From contig NZ_JACUUA010000121.1 of assembly GCF_014859565.1 (NCBI RefSeq), positions 1 to 10,840 of the forward strand: a DNA stretch of 10,840 nt, in the 5' to 3' direction. The DNA is from Marinospirillum sp. (GTDB lineage Bacteria > Pseudomonadota > Gammaproteobacteria > Pseudomonadales > Halomonadaceae). The notes under the pieces were generated by a model. That model was not told where the DNA came from, did not search any database, and saw only the letters and a program-made list of their open reading frames with translations. The position numbers and the translations under genes were made by a program. Below are positions 6,489 through 10,840 of the stretch, in pieces; within the stretch, counting starts at the first letter, position 1; each line of letters starts with the position of its first letter.

Positions 6489-7064
6489 ATGAATTTGACT
6501 GCTCAGGTGTCACAGCAGATGCACCTGCACAAACCGCCACAATGGCGGGATGCTGCTCATTTGACAGGTGCTCCGGCAGGTGCCTGGCGCAGCTGGTTAC
6601 AAGAACAAGGATCACTGACACTACGCCTTAAAAGCCATGCAAAACAGAGCTTTAATGTTCGGGTGTTGTCAGAGGGTATCACCGGAGTGCAGCAGTCGGA
6701 GCGCGACTGGCTGGGCTGCAGCCATCAGCGTATCTGGGTGCGCCAGGTATTGCTGGAAGTCGACGGACAACCCTGGGTTTTTGCTCGCTCCTTATTACCA
6801 CTGGATGATCGCGGTATTTTGCGCCGTCGGGTGACTCAGGTGGGGAGTCAAGCGCTAGGGCATGTGTTGTTCAGTGATCCATTAATCCAACGGGGTGCCT
6901 TGAGGTTTTGTGCACCGGGGCAACTGCCACTGGCAAGCCTGTGGGGGCGTGCCTCAATTTTTTACGGGCAACAATTACGATTGCTGGTGGCCGAACATTT
7001 TTTACAGCCCATGGCGGATCAACTGGGTTTAGCGGGGAAACAGCGGTATGACATCAACACCTGA
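6489..7064 (+). CDS. ubiC: Chorismate lyase (chorismate--pyruvate lyase)
   Basis: The 191-residue cytoplasmic enzyme removes pyruvate from chorismate to give 4-hydroxybenzoate, the first committed step of ubiquinone synthesis. The family active-site elements are visible. I-W-V-R-Q-V-L-L puts R85 at the place of E. coli R76, [12 protein letters not shown] follows at 93-104, L-W-G-R is at 151-154, and L-V-A-E-H-F-L puts E169 at the place of E. coli E155. The ATG at 6489 gives the usual family length. The frame is open back to 6399, but that extension would run into rubB. The ribosome binding site is weak. The last 17 nt overlap ubiA, so the pair is surely one transcription unit. Confidence 0.93.
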   Translation: MNLTAQVSQQMHLHKPPQWRDAAHLTGAPAGAWRSWLQEQGSLTLRLKSHAKQSFNVRVLSEGITGVQQSERDWLGCSHQRIWVRQVLLEVDGQPWVFARSLLPLDDRGILRRRVTQVGSQALGHVLFSDPLIQRGALRFCAPGQLPLASLWGRASIFYGQQLRLLVAEHFLQPMADQLGLAGKQRYDINT

Positions 7065-7944
7065 ACCTGTAACACACAACCTGCCCTGGCATCAGCGTCT
7101 GCCCGCTTTTATCCGGCTGATGCGGCTGGATCGCCCGATTGGCACCTGGTTGTTGTTATGGCCAACCCTCTGGGCTTTATGGTTTGCGGCAAGCGGTGTT
7201 CCTGATCTGCGGGTGTTGATCATTTTTGTACTGGGTGTGATCCTGATGCGTGCCGCCGGTTGTGTGATCAACGATTATGCCGATCGCCATCTGGATGGTC
7301 ATGTGGCACGTACCTGCAAACGCCCGCTGGCTACTGGGGAAGTCACCGCACGGGAAGCTTTGGTTTTATTCGCGCTGTTATGCCTGGCCGCACTGGTGCT
7401 GGTGCTGTTCACCAATCGGTTAACACTCTTGCTGACCCCCTTTGCGCTGCTGCTGGCAGCCAGTTACCCCTTTATGAAGCGTTACACCCACCTGCCACAA
7501 GTGGTGCTGGGTGCCGCTTTTTCCTGGGCGATTCCTATGGCTTTTGCGGCTCAGGCAAACAGCCTGCCAGCTGCGCTCTGGTTAGTGTTTGCAGCCAATC
7601 TGGTGTGGACAGTGGCTTATGACACAGCTTATGCGATGGAAGATCGTGAAGATGACTTAAAAATCGGCATCAAATCCACCGCCGTGTTGTTTGGGCAGTA
7701 TGATCGCCTGATGATTGGTCTGTTGCAGCTGCTGACACTGGTGTTGTTGGTGGCCGCAGGTATGGCTTTTGGTCGTGGTGTGATCTTTTATTGTGGGCTG
7801 GTTGTGATGGCTGGCTTTTTTGTCTGGCAGCAATGGCTGATTCGTGATCGGCAGCGTGGGCCTTGCCTGCGGGCGTTTCTGAATAACCACTATGCAGGAA
7901 TGCTGCTATTTATTGCACTGGTATTGGACTATCTAAGCGTTTGA
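7048..7944 (+). CDS. ubiA: 4-hydroxybenzoate octaprenyltransferase
   Basis: The 298-residue integral membrane enzyme attaches the polyprenyl tail to 4-hydroxybenzoate, using the product of ubiC. Both aspartate-rich motifs that bind Mg-prenyl diphosphate are intact: N-D-Y-A-D-x-x-x-D at 75-83, followed by [10 protein letters not shown], and [13 protein letters not shown] at 191-203. The N-terminal [13 protein letters not shown] at 28-40 is the family signature. About eight or nine hydrophobic helices are apparent. The ATG lies inside the end of ubiC, with GGGGA at 7034-7038 as ribosome binding site, which fits translational coupling. The stop is 16 nt before the Pho box of phoB. Confidence 0.95.
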   Translation: MTSTPEPVTHNLPWHQRLPAFIRLMRLDRPIGTWLLLWPTLWALWFAASGVPDLRVLIIFVLGVILMRAAGCVINDYADRHLDGHVARTCKRPLATGEVTAREALVLFALLCLAALVLVLFTNRLTLLLTPFALLLAASYPFMKRYTHLPQVVLGAAFSWAIPMAFAAQANSLPAALWLVFAANLVWTVAYDTAYAMEDREDDLKIGIKSTAVLFGQYDRLMIGLLQLLTLVLLVAAGMAFGRGVIFYCGLVVMAGFFVWQQWLIRDRQRGPCLRAFLNNHYAGMLLFIALVLDYLSV

Positions 7945-7960
7945 GCTGGTTTGAGTGGCG

Positions 7961-7978
7961 CTGTCATCATCCTGTCAT
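7961..7978 (+). promoter_or_regulatory. Pho box (PhoB-binding site) of phoB-phoR
   Basis: The 18-mer is made of two perfect CTGTCAT heptamers (7961-7967 and 7972-7978) separated by the 4-nt spacer CATC, the canonical PhoB site. PhoB dimers bind such direct repeats in place of a -35 element. A TAATAC -10 hexamer at 7991-7996 follows 12 nt after the box, which is close to standard spacing for Pho promoters. This predicts positive autoregulation of phoB-phoR under phosphate limitation. Confidence 0.92.
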
Positions 7979-7990
7979 TTATTCTGGTTG

Positions 7991-7996
7991 TAATAC
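7991..7996 (+). promoter_or_regulatory. -10 element of the phoB promoter
   Basis: TAATAC on the plus strand lies 12 nt after the Pho box with no -35-like hexamer, as expected for a PhoB-activated promoter. The start site should be near 8003, leaving a leader of about 33 nt with AGGA at 8025-8028 in front of the phoB ATG. Confidence 0.6.
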
Positions 7997-8035
7997 GGAT
8001 GAAACACATATACAAGTGTAAGACAGGAATCCGTT

Positions 8036-8725
8036 ATGACTAGCAAAACCGTACTCATCGTTGATGATGAAGCACCGATCCGTGAAATGATCGCCGTGGC
8101 ACTGGAAATGGCAGATTATCATTGCCTGGAAGCTGAAGATGCACAGCAGGCACACTCTCTGGTGGTGGATCAACAGCCGGATCTGATACTGCTGGACTGG
8201 ATGATGCCCGGCACCAGCGGTATTGAATTTGCACGTCGTCTGAAACGGGATCCAGTCACTGCAGAAACCCCCATTATCATGCTGACCGCCCGCAGCGAGG
8301 AAGATAATAAAATCCTTGGACTGGAAGCGGGTGCGGATGATTACATTACCAAACCCTTTTCACCGCGTGAACTGGTTGCCCGTCTTAAAGCGGTGTTGCG
8401 TCGTGCCACCCCGGCAGGTGTAGAAGAAATGGTAGAGGTGAATGGCCTGCGTCTGGATCCAATCAGCCACCGTGTGACCTCCAATGATCAACCACTGGAA
8501 GTAGGCCCTACCGAATTCCGTCTGCTGCAGTTTTTTATGACCCATCAAGAGCGAGCTTACACACGCAGCCAGCTACTCGATCAAGTCTGGGGTGGTAATG
8601 TGTATGTAGAGGAGCGCACCGTTGATGTGCATATCCGTCGTTTACGCAAAGCACTGGGGCCGGAACACGAACAGTTGGTACAGACCGTTCGGGGTACGGG
8701 ATACCGTTTTTCCACCAGGACCTGA
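8036..8725 (+). CDS. phoB: Phosphate regulon response regulator PhoB
   Basis: The 229-residue OmpR/PhoB-family regulator activates phosphate-scavenging genes at Pho boxes when phosphorylated by PhoR. The receiver domain (about 4-120) has acidic pocket D10/D11, phosphoacceptor D54 (L-L-D-W-M-M-P-G), T84 and K106. The winged-helix DNA-binding domain (about 130-227) ends with the recognition segment [15 protein letters not shown] and the wing V-R-G-T-G-Y-R-F. Length equals that of E. coli PhoB. AGGA lies 7 nt before the ATG. Its own promoter carries a Pho box, and phoR begins 7 nt after its stop. Confidence 0.97.
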   Translation: MTSKTVLIVDDEAPIREMIAVALEMADYHCLEAEDAQQAHSLVVDQQPDLILLDWMMPGTSGIEFARRLKRDPVTAETPIIMLTARSEEDNKILGLEAGADDYITKPFSPRELVARLKAVLRRATPAGVEEMVEVNGLRLDPISHRVTSNDQPLEVGPTEFRLLQFFMTHQERAYTRSQLLDQVWGGNVYVEERTVDVHIRRLRKALGPEHEQLVQTVRGTGYRFSTRT

Positions 8726-8732
8726 GCCACCC

Positions 8733-10031
8733 GTGAAACAACTAGTCCACAGGGAGTTACGTCGCCTGCTGTTGCTGCTGGTGCTTGGTGCATTGGCGGG
8801 CTGGGTACTGGGATATCCACTGGTTGGCGCCCTGCTGGGTAGCCTTTATTTTTCTCTGATTCATATCCGCCAGCTCTGGCGTTTACACAACTGGCTGCAG
8901 AAACCTCAGGCAGAACCGCCGGAAACAAAGGGCCTATGGGGCGAAATTTTTGATGCCATTTATCACTATCAGCGTCAACAACTGAAAAGCCAGTTCCGTC
9001 TGAAACAGACGCTGGATCGTATTCAGGAGTCGAGCCAGGCGTTAAAAGATGGCGTAGTGATGATCGACAGTAAAGGGGATCTGGAGTGGTGGAACAAAGC
9101 CGCTGAAGATTTGATTGGTTTGCGCAGCCCCAGTGACCGAGGGCATCCAATTACTCACCTGCTGCGTGAGCCTCGTTTTGTTGAGTATTTTGACAAACAG
9201 CGCTACACCGAGCCGTTGATTATACCTTCCCCGATTGCTGAAGGGCGTACGCTGGAATATCAGGTCACTCTGTTTGGTGAAAACGAACGTTTGATGTTGA
9301 TCCGCGACTTTACCCGGATGCAGCGACTTGAGCGGATGCGACAGGATTTTATTGCCAACGTCTCGCACGAATTACGCACACCCCTGACAGTTTTATCCGG
9401 TTTTCTGGAAACTTTCAGTGACCATGCAGATCAACTGCCCCAGAAATGGCTGCGTGGGCTGACCTTAATGCGTCAGCAGTCTGCCCGCATGGAGCATCTG
9501 GTTGAGGATCTGCTGACCCTGTCGCGGCTGGAAACCAGTGATTTTGAGCCAGAAGTTGAGCCGATAGCTGTCCAGGAGTTACTGAAAAGCATTCGGAATG
9601 ATGCACTGGCCTTATCGGGTAATAAACATCAAATTTTGCTGGAAGCCGATGACCATCTGAAGGTGTATGGTTCAGAAAAAGAACTGCGTAGTGCTTTTTC
9701 CAATCTGGTATTTAATGCGGTGAAATACACACCAGCAAGCACCGAAATACGTCTGCGTTGGTATCATGATCATACCGGTGCACATCTGGATGTGGTGGAT
9801 CAGGGTGTCGGGATTGATCCGCAACACCTACCGCGCTTGACTGAGCGTTTTTACCGGGTGGATCAGGGGCGCTCAAGCAATACCGGAGGTACAGGTCTTG
9901 GGCTGGCTATAGTCAAACACGTGATGCTACGTCATCGCGGTCGGCTGGGTATTGCTAGCCAGTTAGGTGAGGGTAGTTGTTTCACCTGTCACTTCCCGCT
10001 ATCCAGAATTAATATTTCAACCGATCAGTGA
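8733..10031 (+). CDS. phoR: Phosphate regulon sensor histidine kinase PhoR
   Basis: This 432-residue membrane histidine kinase phosphorylates PhoB when phosphate transport through Pst falls. Two N-terminal hydrophobic segments (about 11-27 and 29-45) are followed by a charged linker and a PAS domain (about 95-195). The DHp helix has phosphoacceptor H212 (F-I-A-N-V-S-H-E-L-R-T-P). The ATPase domain has N box F-N-A-V-K-Y-T-P with N328, D-Q-G-V-G-I at 356-361 and G-T-G-L-G-L-A-I-V at 386-394. There is no large periplasmic sensor, as in E. coli PhoR. I chose GTG at 8733, which gives the normal length and starts K-Q-L-V-H-R before the first helix. The frame is open further up but lies inside phoB. 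The last 15 nt overlap the convergent response regulator gene. Confidence 0.95.
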   Translation: MKQLVHRELRRLLLLLVLGALAGWVLGYPLVGALLGSLYFSLIHIRQLWRLHNWLQKPQAEPPETKGLWGEIFDAIYHYQRQQLKSQFRLKQTLDRIQESSQALKDGVVMIDSKGDLEWWNKAAEDLIGLRSPSDRGHPITHLLREPRFVEYFDKQRYTEPLIIPSPIAEGRTLEYQVTLFGENERLMLIRDFTRMQRLERMRQDFIANVSHELRTPLTVLSGFLETFSDHADQLPQKWLRGLTLMRQQSARMEHLVEDLLTLSRLETSDFEPEVEPIAVQELLKSIRNDALALSGNKHQILLEADDHLKVYGSEKELRSAFSNLVFNAVKYTPASTEIRLRWYHDHTGAHLDVVDQGVGIDPQHLPRLTERFYRVDQGRSSNTGGTGLGLAIVKHVMLRHRGRLGIASQLGEGSCFTCHFPLSRINISTDQ

Positions 10032-10838
10032 CAAAAACTTTCTGAACTGAGCCATGGTCTCCTGATCCTGCGAAAGCAGTAGCAGTTTGATGATGGCGTT
10101 TTCGCTTTCAGGCTTGCGCTCTGCCAGCTGCAGGCTGGAAATAAAACCGGTAACAGTAACTTTAATGCTGTTTTCTTCTGATCCGGCAGCCAATGCCAGT
10201 GTAACTTCCGCAGCAAGGGTTGGCAGACTCTGAGAGCATTTGCAGACCAGCACTGCCTCCTGCAAGTTAATCTCTCGCACCATGACGGCAGAGCGGCGCT
10301 CACCCCAGCTCAGCAGTCCCTTGCAGCGCGGTGGCTGGCGCGGGGGTTTTCTGGCTGTTACCGCTGGTGCAGCAGCACCAGCCAGTAATTCTGCTCCTCC
10401 AGCAGCACGCACCCGATCCTTACGACCCATATTGGCAATGTCTGCCTGGCTGATGCAGCCGGATTTAACCAGTTGCTTGAGAACCTTGCCAATCAGCTGT
10501 TCAGCATTGTAGGGCTTGGCAATATAGTCATTCACACCGGCCTGGAGCGCTTCTACCACACGCTCTTTTTTATCCAGGCTAGTGACCATGATAAAAGGCA
10601 ACACTTTCAGGTTGTCTTGGGCACGAGTCCATTCCAGTAGTTCGATACCGGTCATCTCAGGCATTTCCCAGTCACACAGCACCAGATCAAAACTGTGCTG
10701 TTGCAGGATGGCCTGAGCTTTGCGGCCATCTGTTGCCTCCATGGTGTCGACTTCAGGGTATTCTGATTTCAGGGTCTTCTGCGCCAGGTCACGCATGAAC
10801 TTGGCATCATCAACAATCAATATGCGAATTTTTTTCAT
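10017..10838 (-). CDS. CheY-like response regulator with an unassigned, possibly PilZ-like C-terminal domain
   Basis: The 273-residue protein has a full receiver domain (about 4-122): D10/D11, phosphoacceptor D56 (L-C-D-W-E-M-P), T86 and K108. A linker rich in Ala and Pro (about 145-172) leads to a beta-rich C-terminal region (about 172-271). The pattern R-R-S-A-V-M-V-R-E-I-N-L-Q-E-A, then V-T-L-A-L and I-K-V-T-V-T-G-F-I, and a closing helix ending A-Q-F-R-K-F-L recalls a PilZ fold. The c-di-GMP-binding R-x-x-x-R and D/N-x-S-x-x-G motifs are not clear, so binding is doubtful. There is no DNA-binding or enzymatic output domain. P. aeruginosa carries a receiver-type regulator near phoBR, as I remember (PA5364). 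The ATG at 10836-10838 begins M-K-K-I-R-I-L-I-V-D-D, a natural start. Its ribosome binding site lies beyond the window. Confidence 0.8.
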   Translation of the reverse strand: MKKIRILIVDDAKFMRDLAQKTLKSEYPEVDTMEATDGRKAQAILQQHSFDLVLCDWEMPEMTGIELLEWTRAQDNLKVLPFIMVTSLDKKERVVEALQAGVNDYIAKPYNAEQLIGKVLKQLVKSGCISQADIANMGRKDRVRAAGGAELLAGAAAPAVTARKPPRQPPRCKGLLSWGERRSAVMVREINLQEAVLVCKCSQSLPTLAAEVTLALAAGSEENSIKVTVTGFISSLQLAERKPESENAIIKLLLLSQDQETMAQFRKFLSLIG

Positions 10839-10840
10839 AA

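Noticed and set aside
8622..8732. ATG-started 37-codon extension of phoR inside phoB
   Set aside because: The segment is out-of-frame phoB coding sequence. The GTG at 8733 gives the standard PhoR length and start.
8581..9150. 189-codon minus-strand frame across the phoB/phoR junction
   Set aside because: It is antisense to two well-supported genes, with Pro/Ser/Cys-rich composition typical of shadow frames and no domain.

Overview
The window looks like a chromosomal segment of a gammaproteobacterium related to the Pseudomonadales/Oceanospirillales/Cellvibrionales group. The evidence is the core gene order (rubredoxin reductase divergent from ubiC-ubiA, then phoB-phoR, then a CheY-like regulator facing phoR). 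From memory this resembles the rubB ... ubiC-ubiA ... phoB-phoR ... response-regulator region of Pseudomonas aeruginosa. No species can be named from the sequence alone. Gene density is high and no intergenic gap exceeds about 145 bases.

Layout. (1) 1-2514, minus: a very long HsdM-type adenine methyltransferase, the modification subunit of a type I restriction-modification system. HsdS and HsdR are not in the window and would lie beyond its left edge. A short open frame with a strong ribosome binding site and an inverted repeat sits just upstream and overlaps the hsdM start. (2) 2656-2732, minus: tRNA-Arg(CCG) with its own sigma70-like promoter over the stop codon of the next gene. The R-M gene lies at the 3' side of this tRNA, a classic island position. 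(3) 2768-4452, minus: a dsbG-tlpA-type pair for periplasmic thiol redox chemistry. DsbG is soluble and exported. The TlpA-like protein carries a membrane domain that resembles a non-catalytic Lgt fragment. (4) 4555-4797, plus: a small two-helix membrane protein. (5) 4804-5166, minus: an SCP2-type lipid-binding protein. (6) 5245-6426, minus: rubredoxin-NAD(+) reductase, with no rubredoxin gene in sight. (7) 6489-7944, plus: ubiC and ubiA, overlapping by 17 nt, catalysing the first two committed steps of ubiquinone synthesis. (8) 8036-10031, plus: phoB and phoR, preceded by a near-perfect Pho box, the phosphate-starvation two-component system. (9) 10017-10838, minus: a response regulator with a CheY-like receiver and an unassigned, possibly PilZ-like C-terminal domain, overlapping the 3' end of phoR tail to tail.

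Most of the window is ordinary housekeeping DNA. The parts most worth a second look are the hsdM end (long C-terminal extension with an internal repeat, candidate leader ORF and hairpin, tRNA junction), the Lgt-like/TlpA fusion, and the C-terminal domain of the last response regulator. I found no CRISPR array, transposase, integrase, rRNA or prophage gene.
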